Source of the DNA: GCA-2862545 sp047609825
GTDB lineage: Bacteria > Myxococcota_A > UBA796 > GCA-2862545
Assembly (NCBI GenBank): GCA_047609825.1
Contig: JBLFXJ010000002.1
Location: 7,382-71,381, forward strand
DNA length: 64,000 bases
Direction: 5' to 3'
Positions 25,046 through 33,347 of this stretch are shown in pieces. The notes under the pieces are model-generated. The model had not been told where the DNA came from. It saw only the letters and a program-made list of their open reading frames with translations, and searched no databases. Every line of letters starts with the position of its first letter. Within the stretch, counting starts at the first letter, position 1. Made by a program: the position numbers and the translations under genes.

Positions 25046-26895
25046 CAGACCGCCGACGCGCGAGCGAGCCATCCGGCCATGGCATTCACCGCGGCTGGAG
25101 TGACGGTTGGGAGGCGCGCGAGCTGCCCCAGAGTGGACGGTCGGGCACGGGTAGCCCGCTCTCGCACCTCGTTGGAGAGGAAATCCAGCTCGTTCCAATC
25201 CAATGACGGGGGAAGCCGCACCCGCTCGAGACGCCGCGCATTCAGGGCTCGGCGCTCGGCCTGGTCCAGGTAGCCAGCGTACTTGATGTCGGTCTCGACC
25301 TGCTCGGCCACCGCAGGCTCCACCTCCGGGAACCCGAGGATCTCCACCAGATGCGCCCAGGTGGCGGTGGGGCGACGGAGCAGCTCCTCCGCAGGCACCG
25401 GCTTCCTCAACCCGCCGAGCCCGCGCGACTGGAGCGCACCGACGAGGTCGGGGCGGGGGACCACCCGGGTCTGGGCCAGGCGTGCCCGCGCCTCGACGAT
25501 GGCCGACCCACGGGCCCCGAACCGCGCCCACGTCTCGTCATCGATCAGCCCGAGCTGCCGACCGCGAGCCATGAGCCTGCGGTCGGCGTTGTCCTCGCGG
25601 AGCAGCAGTCGGTGCTCGGCGCGGGAGGTGAACATCCGGTACGGCTCCCCGCCTACCCCGCGGGTCACGAGGTCGTCGATGAGCACGCCGATGTAGCCCT
25701 CAGAGCGTTCCACGTGGAACACCTCACCCCGGGCGGCGCTGACCCCGGCGACGAATCCCTGGACGGCCGCCTCTTCGTACCCAGACGTGCCGTTGACCTG
25801 CCCGGCCAGGTACAGGCCGGGCACAGCGCGGTGCTGCAGGTCAGGGCCGAGGTCTCGCGGGTCGGCGAAGTCGTACTCCACCGCGTAGCCATATTGAACG
25901 ATTTTTGCTCTTTCGAGACCCTTAATCAGATGAACGGCCTGTTCCTGGACGGGGTCGGGGAGCGAGGTGGAGAGCCCGTTGAGGTACACCCGATCGGTGG
26001 ACAGGCCCTCGGGCTCGACGAACAGCAGGTGCCGCTCGCGGTCGGGAAACCGGACGATCTTGTCTTCGATCGACGGGCAATACCGGGGACCGCGGCCGAC
26101 GATGGCGCCGCTGTACATAGACGACAGGTGCACGTTCGCGCGCACCAGCGCGTGCACCGCGGGGTTGGTGTATGCCAGGTGGCAGGTGATCTGACGCAGC
26201 TTCGGACCCGGCCGTCCGAACGAGAACCTGCCATCAGGTAGGGTGTCGTCCTGCGCATCCAGCCGGTCCCAGTCGATTGTGCGACCATCGAGTCGCGGCA
26301 CCGTGCCCGTCTTCAGCCGACCGAGCCTGAGCCCGAGCTCCGCCAGGGACCGCGACAATCGATGGGCCGCGCCGTCACCGATGCGCCCACCCTGGACCCG
26401 CTGGTCTCCGCGGTGCATCACCCCCGACAGGAACGTGCCTGTGGTGAGCACGACCCGCGGGGCCGAGAGCGCTACGCCATCTCCCAGCTCGACCCCACAC
26501 ACCGCCCCGGCGCGGGTGCGAATGCCCGCGACCTCCGCCTCGATCAGCACCAGTCCCGCGATGGCCGTCAGTTGGCGCCGCATCACCTGCGGGTAGACAT
26601 CGATGTCCACCTGTGCGCGCGACGCCTGCACCGCCAGGCCCTTGCGCGTGTTCAACCGACGGAACTGGATCGATGACTCATCGGCGACCTTCGCCATGAG
26701 GCCGCCCAGGGCGTCCAGCTCGCGCACGAGGTGACCCTTGGCGAGCCCGCCGATGGCGGGATTGCACGACAGACGACCCACATGGGCCAGCCGCAGCGTG
26801 ACCATCGCCACGCGCTGACCGAGCCGGGCAGCCGCAGCCGCAGCCTCACAACCCGCGTGTCCCGCACCGACGACGATGAGGTCGAAGCCCCGCAT
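25045..26895 (-). CDS. mnmG: tRNA uridine-5-carboxymethylaminomethyl modification enzyme
   Basis: MnmG (GidA), with MnmE, adds the carboxymethylaminomethyl group to the wobble uridine of several tRNAs, using FAD and methylene-THF. The 616-residue protein has the FAD motif VVGAGHAGCEAA near 7-18, NPAIGGLAKGHLVRELDALG near 45-64, DESSIQFRRLNTRKG near 73-87, RYCPSIEDKIVRF near 271-283 and GTSGYEEAAVQG near 366-377. Its C-terminus is helical. Length and motif order match the family. mnmE is not in the window. One parS-like site lies inside the gene and three lie just upstream. Confidence 0.95.
   Translation of the reverse strand: MRGFDLIVVGAGHAGCEAAAAAARLGQRVAMVTLRLAHVGRLSCNPAIGGLAKGHLVRELDALGGLMAKVADESSIQFRRLNTRKGLAVQASRAQVDIDVYPQVMRRQLTAIAGLVLIEAEVAGIRTRAGAVCGVELGDGVALSAPRVVLTTGTFLSGVMHRGDQRVQGGRIGDGAAHRLSRSLAELGLRLGRLKTGTVPRLDGRTIDWDRLDAQDDTLPDGRFSFGRPGPKLRQITCHLAYTNPAVHALVRANVHLSSMYSGAIVGRGPRYCPSIEDKIVRFPDRERHLLFVEPEGLSTDRVYLNGLSTSLPDPVQEQAVHLIKGLERAKIVQYGYAVEYDFADPRDLGPDLQHRAVPGLYLAGQVNGTSGYEEAAVQGFVAGVSAARGEVFHVERSEGYIGVLIDDLVTRGVGGEPYRMFTSRAEHRLLLREDNADRRLMARGRQLGLIDDETWARFGARGSAIVEARARLAQTRVVPRPDLVGALQSRGLGGLRKPVPAEELLRRPTATWAHLVEILGFPEVEPAVAEQVETDIKYAGYLDQAERRALNARRLERVRLPPSLDWNELDFLSNEVRERATRARPSTLGQLARLPTVTPAAVNAMAGWLARASAV
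25706..25721. other. parS-like site inside mnmG
   Basis: CGTTCCACGTGGAACA differs from the upstream sites by one outer base. It keeps the inner 14-bp palindrome GTTCCACGTGGAAC, within the coding sequence. Confidence 0.7.
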
Positions 26896-26940
26896 GGTCG
26901 CCGGCTAACCGTCCCCCGCCCGGCGTGCTGGACGGATCGG

Positions 26941-26956
26941 TGTTCCACGTGGAACA
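26941..26956. other. parS site 1
   Basis: TGTTCCACGTGGAACA is a perfect 16-bp palindrome close to the bacterial parS consensus (TGTTTCACGTGAAACA). It lies 46 bases upstream of the mnmG start. Confidence 0.9.
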
Positions 26957-27001
26957 TGGCCGCGCGCGGACCTATGCGGCCTGAGCGGGGCGCTGCGGCA
27001 G

Positions 27002-27017
27002 TGTTCCACGTGGAACA
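27002..27017. other. parS site 2
   Basis: The same perfect 16-bp palindrome occurs 61 bases beyond site 1. Confidence 0.9.
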
Positions 27018-27040
27018 TCGCACCACGGCCACCGATGCCG

Positions 27041-27056
27041 TGTTCCACGTGGAACA
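27041..27056. other. parS site 3
   Basis: This is a third identical copy, 39 bases beyond site 2 and directly behind the stop codon of the minus-strand gene ending at 27061. Confidence 0.9.
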
Positions 27057-27060
27057 TCGG

Positions 27061-27819
27061 TCAGCGCTTCGCCATCCAATCCGGGTCACCCTTCTCGAAC
27101 TCCGGATCCGTCGCCCACACCTTGCCGACCTCACTGGCCAGCTCGGACGCGACAACCCGACCGACATGTTCGGGCGACATCCGTGAGGAGAGCAGCGCCT
27201 CGAACGAGTCCTGGTACCGCAGCACCACCTCGCCATCCCTGGCCACGAGCGCCATTCCGACGCCCACGACCACGTGGTACGGCTCGTCTTCGTGGTCGAC
27301 CACGACCGAACCCGCGGTGGTCTCCACGATGTCGCCCGCGAAGCCGTCAGCCGTGAGCGCCCGACCTTCGATCTTCGACACCCAGGTGACCAGGATCGCA
27401 TCACCACCCGCGGAGCGCGCTGCACGGCCGAGCTTGGCGTCGAGGCGGCGCCCATCGCGCTCGAGCACCCGCTCCACCCGGTCCCGCGACGCCCCGCGCC
27501 ACTCCGCGTACCTGAACTGCCCGCGCCACGTCTGGCCGAGCACACCATTGACGGCGCCCGGCAGCGCGAGCCCGATGGCGCTCGGCACCTGGTCGAGCTC
27601 ACGGGTGCGCGCACGGCGCACGGCCTCGACCTCAGGGGTAAGCCCACGACCGAGGAAGGAGGAGGTGTCCAGAGAGGGCGCGTCGTGCGTCGTGATCACC
27701 GGGAGCACACGCACCTCACCTCGGGTGGGGCGCGCCTCGAACCGCCACGACTGCACCGGTGTTGCGTGCGGAACACAACCCGCCAGCCCGAGCACGACCA
27801 TCGCCAACCCGCGCACCAT
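27061..27819 (-). CDS. lipoprotein of unknown function
   Basis: The 252-residue protein begins with a lipoprotein signal (VVLGLAGC, Cys near 15). The mature part starts with short beta-strands (EVRVLPVIT), has a helical middle, and then a beta-rich part with GGDAILVTWVSKIEGRAL near 141-158 and VVLRYQDSFEALL. I do not recognise a domain. The ATG at 27819 is the only start that gives a signal peptide; upstream codons read as Arg/Pro-rich shadow sequence. It is divergent from the pseudouridine synthase gene. Confidence 0.65.
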   Translation of the reverse strand: MVRGLAMVVLGLAGCVPHATPVQSWRFEARPTRGEVRVLPVITTHDAPSLDTSSFLGRGLTPEVEAVRRARTRELDQVPSAIGLALPGAVNGVLGQTWRGQFRYAEWRGASRDRVERVLERDGRRLDAKLGRAARSAGGDAILVTWVSKIEGRALTADGFAGDIVETTAGSVVVDHEDEPYHVVVGVGMALVARDGEVVLRYQDSFEALLSSRMSPEHVGRVVASELASEVGKVWATDPEFEKGDPDWMAKR

Positions 27820-27905
27820 CCTGGTTTGCCTCCGATCTCGTGTGCGGACCCTGACACGCCCGCCGCCCCATCGCAACACCTGCGCCGACCCGATACGACC
27901 GGCGG

Positions 27906-28871
27906 ATGTCGTCACGGTTCCACAGAGACCTCCAAGTACCCGACGCGGCCGACGGCATGCGCCTCGACCGGTTCCTGTCCCGGCGGTTCGCAGACCGCTC
28001 CCGGACCTGGTTCGCACGCGGAATCCGCGACGGTCAGGTGCGGGACGCGGCAGACCGGCCACTGCGCTCGTCGACGAGGGTGCGGGCGGGCGACTGGCTG
28101 CGGCTGTACCTACCCGGGATCGCGCCGGATGGGCCCCCGCCACCGCACCCCGCCGTGCTCCACGAAGACGCGCGGGTCATCGTCATCGACAAGCCTGCCG
28201 GGCTGCTGGCCCACCCCGCTGGCACCGACTTCACCTGGTCTGTCATCGGCCTCGCGAAGGAGCGATGGGCAGGCGAGACCATCGATCTCGTGCACCGACT
28301 CGACCGAGACACCTCCGGCGTGCTGGTGCTCACCCGCGATGCCGAGGCGAACCGGGTGCTCAAGGCCGCGCTCAAGGCTGGCGAGGTCCACAAGGAGTAC
28401 GAAGCGCTCGCGCGAGGCTCCGTCGAATGGGACACGCGCAGCCTCACCGGTCCCATCGGGTCTGCTGGAGGGGTGATCCGGATCCAGATGGCGGTGTGTG
28501 ACGACGGGCTCGCTGCGCGCACAGACGTGACGGTCTTGGGGCGGCAGCCGAGCATGACGCATGTGCGCTGCGTTCTTCACACCGGGCGAACGCACCAGAT
28601 CCGGGTGCATATGCACCACGCCGGGCACTCGCTCGTCGGGGACCGGATGTACGGGGTGGCGCCAGAGGTCTTCCTCCGCACGCTCGACCACGGCCCCGAC
28701 GCCCAGGTGGTCGAGGCGGCGGGCGCACCACGCCATGCGCTCCACGCCGCGCGCATCCGATTCCGCCATCCAGACGGCCACACGGTGCAGGTCGAAGCAC
28801 CGACGCCGGCCGACATGGGGCGGTGGTGGCAGCACCCGGTGGTGCTGCCCCACGACACCGCTACTCCGTGA
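27906..28871 (+). CDS. RluA-family pseudouridine synthase
   Basis: RluA-type enzymes isomerise uridines in 23S rRNA or tRNA. The 321-residue protein has an S4-like N-terminal region (GMRLDRFLSRRF near 17-28 and VRAGDWLRLYLP near 59-70). The catalytic domain carries IVIDKPAGLLAHPAG near 91-105, HRLDRDTSG with the catalytic Asp near 129-137, and HTGRTHQIRVHMHHAGH near 225-241. This layout resembles RluD or RluC, but the target base is not determined. Its 3' end overlaps the convergent DUF4399 gene by 11 bases. Confidence 0.88.
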   Translation: MSSRFHRDLQVPDAADGMRLDRFLSRRFADRSRTWFARGIRDGQVRDAADRPLRSSTRVRAGDWLRLYLPGIAPDGPPPPHPAVLHEDARVIVIDKPAGLLAHPAGTDFTWSVIGLAKERWAGETIDLVHRLDRDTSGVLVLTRDAEANRVLKAALKAGEVHKEYEALARGSVEWDTRSLTGPIGSAGGVIRIQMAVCDDGLAARTDVTVLGRQPSMTHVRCVLHTGRTHQIRVHMHHAGHSLVGDRMYGVAPEVFLRTLDHGPDAQVVEAAGAPRHALHAARIRFRHPDGHTVQVEAPTPADMGRWWQHPVVLPHDTATP

Positions 28872-29400
28872 CCGTGATCGCGATCGTGGCCGCCATCGAG
28901 GGCCCGTACGAGATGTGGTTGCCGTCGGCGAACTGCATGGTCAGGGAGTACTCACCGGGCTCGAGCTCGAGCTCCGCCTCGGTCTGGCCTCCGCCGTAGT
29001 GGATGTGGGTCTCGTCCTTCGGCACGGCGTCGCCCTGGGTGATGCCCGCCGGACCGATGATGATGTGGTGGTGACCCGTGCCATCGGCCAGCTTGCCGGC
29101 GGGCTGCACGGTCATGCCCTCGACCCCGAACACGACCTTCACCGGAGACGTCACCTCGGCGCCCGCCGCGGGCTCGACGAAGAACACGCGCGAGGCGCCG
29201 GCCTCGTCACCAGCCTCGGCCGCCGCCGCGTCGGCCTCTGCCTTCGCCTTCGCCTTCGCCTTCGCCTTCGCCTTCGCCTTGCCCTTCTTCTTCGAGGCCT
29301 CAGCAGGGACAGCCTTACCGGCCGCCCCGGAGGCAGGCATTGGGGCCTCACCGCCGCACGCCGCCATCGCAATCACACTCAGGATCTGCAGCCACCGCAT
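28861..29400 (-). CDS. lipoprotein with Lys-Ala repeat and DUF4399 domain
   Basis: The 179-residue protein has a lipoprotein signal ending in AMAAC near residue 15. A tract of alternating Lys and Ala (about 38-54, KAKAKAKAK) follows, encoded by hexanucleotide repeats. The C-terminal DUF4399 domain (about 70-179) carries FVEPAAGAEV, VVFGVEGMTVQPAG, TGHHHIIIG, KDETHIHYGGGQTEAEL and the closing Ig-like strands. The clustered His residues suggest metal binding, as is likely for this family, but its role is unknown. The basic tract could bind the cell surface or nucleic acid. Confidence 0.8.
   Translation of the reverse strand: MRWLQILSVIAMAACGGEAPMPASGAAGKAVPAEASKKKGKAKAKAKAKAKAKAEADAAAAEAGDEAGASRVFFVEPAAGAEVTSPVKVVFGVEGMTVQPAGKLADGTGHHHIIIGPAGITQGDAVPKDETHIHYGGGQTEAELELEPGEYSLTMQFADGNHISYGPSMAATIAITVTE
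29241..29280 (-). repeat. hexanucleotide tandem repeat encoding Lys-Ala
   Basis: CCTTCG is repeated for 40 bases (about 6.7 units) on the plus strand, giving alternating Ala and Lys codons on the minus strand. Slippage by whole units would keep the frame and change tract length. Confidence 0.8.
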
Positions 29401-29459
29401 GGGGAACCTCCGAGAGCGCCTGGACTAACCGCATCCGACGCCTCAGTGCCGGGGATGGT

Positions 29460-30212
29460 TCACGCCCAACCCAGCGTGCACCAGCCCGCACAGCAGGCCG
29501 CGACGAACGCCAGCACCACGGCCACGTCTGCCGCGACGGGGCCTCGTCCACTCCGGCCGGGGAACAGCCCCACCACGATGCCCATCGCCAGCCCGCCCAG
29601 GTGTCCTGCCACGTCGATCATCGGGAGCGCGAACGACAGCGCGACGTTCCCGACCAGGAACACCCACAGCCACAGGCCGAACAGGCGCTGGTCCAGATCG
29701 ACGGTGTGGCCGCGCTCGGTCCAGCCGATCACCGTGATGGCACCCATCAAGGCGTAGGCGCCGCCCGACGCCCCATCGCTGAACCGCACGCCGGCGGCCC
29801 ACGAGGCGACGCCGCCGGCGAGCGCCCCGAGCACGAACCACGACACCATGCGCCATGCCCCCACCAGGGGCTCCACCAGCCGCCCCAGGGCCAGCAGGCC
29901 GACCACATTCAGCGTGAGGTGCACGGCGTCCGCGTGGAGCAGGGAGCTGGTCGCCAAGCGCCACAGCTCGCCATCCTCCAGCTGCCGCAAGGCTTGGCCC
30001 CCCACGCCCACGCGCATGGCCCGCGGCCGGTCCAGCAGCAACCCCGCCCACACCGGACGTGCATGCTCGACGGACCACCCGACCGCCGTGACCCCATGAA
30101 CCACAACGAGCACCACCGACAGCGCCCACGACGCGGGTAGCCGCGCATCCACGTCCACATGGAGCGGCGTGGACGGATCCGTCAGCGGACCGAGGGGCGC
30201 GGGCGCTGGCAC
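29460..30212 (-). CDS. rhomboid family intramembrane serine protease
   Basis: Rhomboids cleave membrane helices of other proteins. The 250-residue protein has about six to seven membrane segments, the WRLATSSLLHADAVHLTLNVVGLL motif start near 83, the catalytic Ser in DGASGGAYALMGA near 146-158, and the catalytic His in DVAGHLGGLAMG near 201-212. The start is uncertain. GTG at 30212 sits one base after the dapD stop. A TTG at 30230 overlapping dapD would add six residues. It is probably co-transcribed with dapD, though no functional link is evident. Confidence 0.85.
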   Translation of the reverse strand: MPAPAPLGPLTDPSTPLHVDVDARLPASWALSVVLVVVHGVTAVGWSVEHARPVWAGLLLDRPRAMRVGVGGQALRQLEDGELWRLATSSLLHADAVHLTLNVVGLLALGRLVEPLVGAWRMVSWFVLGALAGGVASWAAGVRFSDGASGGAYALMGAITVIGWTERGHTVDLDQRLFGLWLWVFLVGNVALSFALPMIDVAGHLGGLAMGIVVGLFPGRSGRGPVAADVAVVLAFVAACCAGWCTLGWA

Positions 30213-30213
30213 A

Positions 30214-31014
30214 TCAGACGGCGAGAGCAAACTCGCGAAGCACGGAATTGAGGGATGTCTTGCGGTCGGTCGATGCGCTACGGCGCCCGATGATCAGGGC
30301 ACAGGGCAGGTGATATTCGCCGGCGGGGAAGGTCTTGGGCCGCATCCCGGGCACGACCACGCTCCGCTCCGGCACCACCCCGCGGTACACGACCTCCTCT
30401 GGGCCCGTCACGTCGATGATCGGCGTGGAGGCCGTGAGGGTGACGCCGGCTCCGAGCACCGCTTCGCGCTCCACCCGAACCCCCTCGACCACGATCGAGC
30501 GCGACCCGATGAAGGCACCGTCTTCGATGATGACCGGTGTTGCTCCAGGTGGTTCGAGAACGCCGCCGATGCCTACGCCGCCCGAGAGGTGCACATGTCG
30601 GCCGATCTGCGCACACGAACCCACCGTGGCCCAGGTGTCGACCATGCTGCCCGCGCCGACCCAAGCGCCGATGTTCACGTACCCGGGCATCACCACGCAG
30701 CCCGGCTCGAGGAACGCCCCATAGCGAACCGTTCCGGGCGGCACGACCCGGATGTTCTGCGCCTTGAGGTCCTGCTTGAGGGGAATCTTGTCATGCCAGC
30801 GGTAGGCACCCCAGCCGCCTTCTTCCATGACGGCGGTCCGGAAGTACAGCAACACGGCCTGCTTGAGCCAGGTATGCACCACCCAGGTGCCGTCGATCTT
30901 CTCCGCGACGCGGACCTCCCCCCGGTCCAGCGCTGCCAGCGCGGCATCCACCGCGGCAGCATCCACCTCACCCGTGCTCCAGCTCGCCTCGATCCGCGCC
31001 TTCAGATCCTGCAC
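30214..31014 (-). CDS. dapD: 2,3,4,5-tetrahydropyridine-2,6-dicarboxylate N-succinyltransferase
   Basis: DapD succinylates tetrahydrodipicolinate in lysine and diaminopimelate synthesis, so it supplies peptidoglycan. The 266-residue length matches the family (about 270). GGWGAYRWHDKIPLK near 66-80 and VPPGTVRYGAFLEPGCVVMPG near 90-110 precede the left-handed beta-helix, which includes GSMVDTWATVGSCAQIG near 120-136. GTG at 31014 is chosen because GGAGG lies four bases upstream. The longer frame from 31110 has no such site. Confidence 0.92.
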   Translation of the reverse strand: MQDLKARIEASWSTGEVDAAAVDAALAALDRGEVRVAEKIDGTWVVHTWLKQAVLLYFRTAVMEEGGWGAYRWHDKIPLKQDLKAQNIRVVPPGTVRYGAFLEPGCVVMPGYVNIGAWVGAGSMVDTWATVGSCAQIGRHVHLSGGVGIGGVLEPPGATPVIIEDGAFIGSRSIVVEGVRVEREAVLGAGVTLTASTPIIDVTGPEEVVYRGVVPERSVVVPGMRPKTFPAGEYHLPCALIIGRRSASTDRKTSLNSVLREFALAV

Positions 31015-31180
31015 GTGGCCTCCGAGCGGGCCTCCTAACCGGTTCCTGCAGACACCCCTCCGCCGCCACGGGCACCGGATATTTCGATACCACATGTTTT
31101 CGTTTGACACGGAACTTCAGTGGGACGACCCTCCCCAGTAGTGCAGCAACGGGAGCGGTGAGCGTGCTCCTCAGTTGGGC

Positions 31181-31186
31181 TATGTT
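31181..31186 (+). promoter_or_regulatory. putative -10 element of mltG
   Basis: TATGTT lies 20 bases before the GTG at 31207, and CGGAGGAA lies between them. Confidence 0.5.
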
Positions 31187-31206
31187 GTGGCCGCCACGGA
31201 GGAATC

Positions 31207-32175
31207 GTGCTCCTGCTTCTGCTCGTCGCCTGCCTCGACCCGGATGCGCCCATCGCCACCGGAGATGCCGAGCCGTTCGAGTTCGAGGTGCCCAAGGGCG
31301 CCACCGCGGGTGGGCTGGGGCCCCGCCTCGCCGAGGCCGGCCTCGTGCCTGGAGGTCTGCTCCCCGCGGAGATGCAGTGGAAGCTGTTTCTCCGCCAGCG
31401 TGACGCATCGTGCCTCAAGGCGGGCACCTTCGAGGTGCACCGGCAGATGTCGCTCAATGAGCTGGTCGACACCCTATGTGGCCCCCCTCTGGCCGACGAT
31501 GTGCCGTTCACGGTGGTCGAGGGTTGGCGCATCCGCGAGATCGACGCCGCGCTCGCTGCGGCTGGACTCATCGAAGCCGGCGCCTATGCCCAACTCGCCA
31601 CCTCGAAGACGGTGGATGCACCATTCACCATCGAGAGCCCCACCCTCGAGGGCTACCTGTACCCGGAGACGTACATGGTCTCTCCCGGACGATTCTCCTC
31701 CAAGGCATTCATCGAGCGTCAGCTCCACACGTTCAACGACCGGTTCCTGTCGCAGAACACCGAGGGCCTGGGCGACCGCTCGCTGCACGAGGTCGTGGTG
31801 ATGGCGTCGATGCTCGAGCGCGAAGAGCCCAAGCCCGCAGAGCGTCCGCTGGTGGCCGGCATCCTGTGGAAGCGCATCGACAACGGCTGGCAGCTCGGCG
31901 TCGACGCCACGAGCCGCTACACGATCGAGGACTGGAACGACCGCCGTGCGTTCCTCAAGCAGCTCCGCGACCCAGCAGATCCGTACAACACACGGATCCA
32001 CAAGGGCTTGCCCCCGACCGCGATCGGCAACCCCAGCGACGTGTCCCTGAGCGCCGCCATCTCACCGGTGCCGTCCGAGTACTGGTTCTACTTGCACGAC
32101 GCCGAGCAAAACCTGCACCCGGCCCGAGATGGGGACGAACACGAGGCGAACCGTCGCAAGTACAACGTGTACTAG
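31207..32175 (+). CDS. mltG: endolytic transglycosylase MltG (YceG-like)
   Basis: MltG cuts nascent glycan strands and sets their length. The 322-residue protein has FEVPKGATAGGLGPRLAEAG near 26-45 (the LysM-like part), VVEGWRIREIDAALA near 98-112 and SPTLEGYLYPETY near 138-150. The catalytic region is VVMASMLEREEPKPAERPLVAG around 198-219, and RIHKGLPPTAIGNPS follows near 262-276. Unlike the usual cytoplasm-to-periplasm single-helix anchor, the N-terminus is very short and ends in LLVAC (Cys near 9), so it may be a lipoprotein or have an atypical signal. The stop codon overlaps that of the convergent gene. Confidence 0.9.
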   Translation: MLLLLLVACLDPDAPIATGDAEPFEFEVPKGATAGGLGPRLAEAGLVPGGLLPAEMQWKLFLRQRDASCLKAGTFEVHRQMSLNELVDTLCGPPLADDVPFTVVEGWRIREIDAALAAAGLIEAGAYAQLATSKTVDAPFTIESPTLEGYLYPETYMVSPGRFSSKAFIERQLHTFNDRFLSQNTEGLGDRSLHEVVVMASMLEREEPKPAERPLVAGILWKRIDNGWQLGVDATSRYTIEDWNDRRAFLKQLRDPADPYNTRIHKGLPPTAIGNPSDVSLSAAISPVPSEYWFYLHDAEQNLHPARDGDEHEANRRKYNVY

Positions 32176-32750
32176 AATACCGAAGACCACAGCGCCAGCC
32201 CGGCGCCGGCCACCACGACCCCTCCGACGAACGCGCCGGAGACCGCGACTGCGAGCGTGACTGGCGTCGGCTGCCACGCCGCGCTGGCGGCCATGATCCG
32301 GTCTGCCGTGTTCAAGGTGGGTGCCGAAAGCAGGGAGGCGGCGTCCGCCGTGCCCCTCATGTGGTCCAGCGTGTCGTCGAGCGGGCCGCCGCCGTCCTCC
32401 ATCGCGAAGGCCATGGCGGCCTCCAGAGGTACCCGCAGGACCTCGGTGGGCATGTCGTCCACGTCCTCATCAGACAGCTTGCCACGGTTCCACAGCATCT
32501 CTGTGACCGGCCCATCATCGTCATCGTCGAATCCGAACGATGCAGGAAGAACCTGGGGACGCAGCGAAAGCGAGGACAAGCGGATGTAGACCCCACCAGC
32601 GTCGAGGGCCGCGCCCTCACGGCACAGCTCCTCCAAGAGGCGCTGGGCGACCTCGGGCGAGCATCTGAGGTACCGCCCCAAGCTCTGCGGCGTCTGCGAG
32701 CTGACTGCCAGCGCTTCGCGGGCGCGCTCATGGATGGATGGTGACAACAT
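32172..32750 (-). CDS. winged-helix-like protein with C-terminal membrane helix, unknown function
   Basis: The 192-residue protein begins with a short helical part of winged-helix type (ALAVSSQTPQSLGRYLRCSP near 12-31, then RLLEELCREG). An acidic loop (FDDDDDG near 73) and Met-rich helices follow, and a C-terminal membrane helix lies near 164-187. This would make it a tail-anchored protein. I do not recognise a family. Its stop codon and that of mltG share the palindrome CTAG. The ATG at 32750 gives the better initial sequence; one at 32765 is also possible. Confidence 0.55.
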   Translation of the reverse strand: MLSPSIHERAREALAVSSQTPQSLGRYLRCSPEVAQRLLEELCREGAALDAGGVYIRLSSLSLRPQVLPASFGFDDDDDGPVTEMLWNRGKLSDEDVDDMPTEVLRVPLEAAMAFAMEDGGGPLDDTLDHMRGTADAASLLSAPTLNTADRIMAASAAWQPTPVTLAVAVSGAFVGGVVVAGAGLALWSSVF

Positions 32751-32927
32751 CGGGTCTCCGATCAACCGGCACTCGCCGGTACTGTCAAGATACTGTCTGC
32801 TGCGCGGCGCCAGCCCTCTTACACAGAAATTACGCCTACCTCATGCACACCTTGCGGGACGGTTCTCGGCCCCCTTGTCGTGTACAGCTTTACCGATCAC
32901 CCGAACAGGCGGCGGCGCAGAACCCGC

Positions 32928-33287
32928 CTAAGACGCGCTTCGCCCAGCAAGTGCCGACATCGGGCCTGCATCGACGACGCGGTACCCGGCCTGCCGCAGG
33001 ATGACGGCGGCGGAGCGGCTCATCGCTCCGGTACGGCTGTACACCACGATGGCCCGCGACGTGGCCCCGAGCTCGGCGAGGCGAGCCTCCAGGTCTTCGA
33101 CCGGGATGTTGACGGCTCCGTCGACATGCCCCGCATGGAACTCGAACACCGTGCGAACGTCCAGCACCAACGCGCCGCCGTCGAGGGCTTCGCGAAGGGG
33201 GTCCGATCCATCTTCTTCCGCCGATCGGAAGGCGTGGAACACCGACGCCGCGGTCAGCAGGAAGCCGACGATGAGGATCATCTCCAT
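32928..33287 (-). CDS. membrane-anchored rhodanese-like protein lacking the catalytic Cys
   Basis: The 119-residue protein has an N-terminal membrane helix (about 3-20) and a rhodanese domain with VLDVRTVFEFHAGHVDGAVNIP near 41-62. The active-site loop reads VVYSRTGAMSRSA near 81-93, where active members have Cys at the position of Ser84 and usually CRSGxRS. Sulfur transfer through a persulfide is therefore unlikely, and it may act as a binding domain. AAGGAGG lies five bases before the ATG at 33287. The gene stands alone between the zinc-free 32172 gene and the ATPase-SLOG gene. Confidence 0.82.
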   Translation of the reverse strand: MEMILIVGFLLTAASVFHAFRSAEEDGSDPLREALDGGALVLDVRTVFEFHAGHVDGAVNIPVEDLEARLAELGATSRAIVVYSRTGAMSRSAAVILRQAGYRVVDAGPMSALAGRSAS

Positions 33288-33347
33288 GGGCCCCTCCTTG
33301 CACACCGTAGCGGGTCCCGCCAACACTCGCGAGTGGGCCGCCGAGCG

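Noticed and set aside
26896..27060. Replication origin at the parS cluster
   Set aside because: I saw no array of DnaA boxes (TTATCCACA-like) and no AT-rich unwinding region; the palindromes are better explained as parS.
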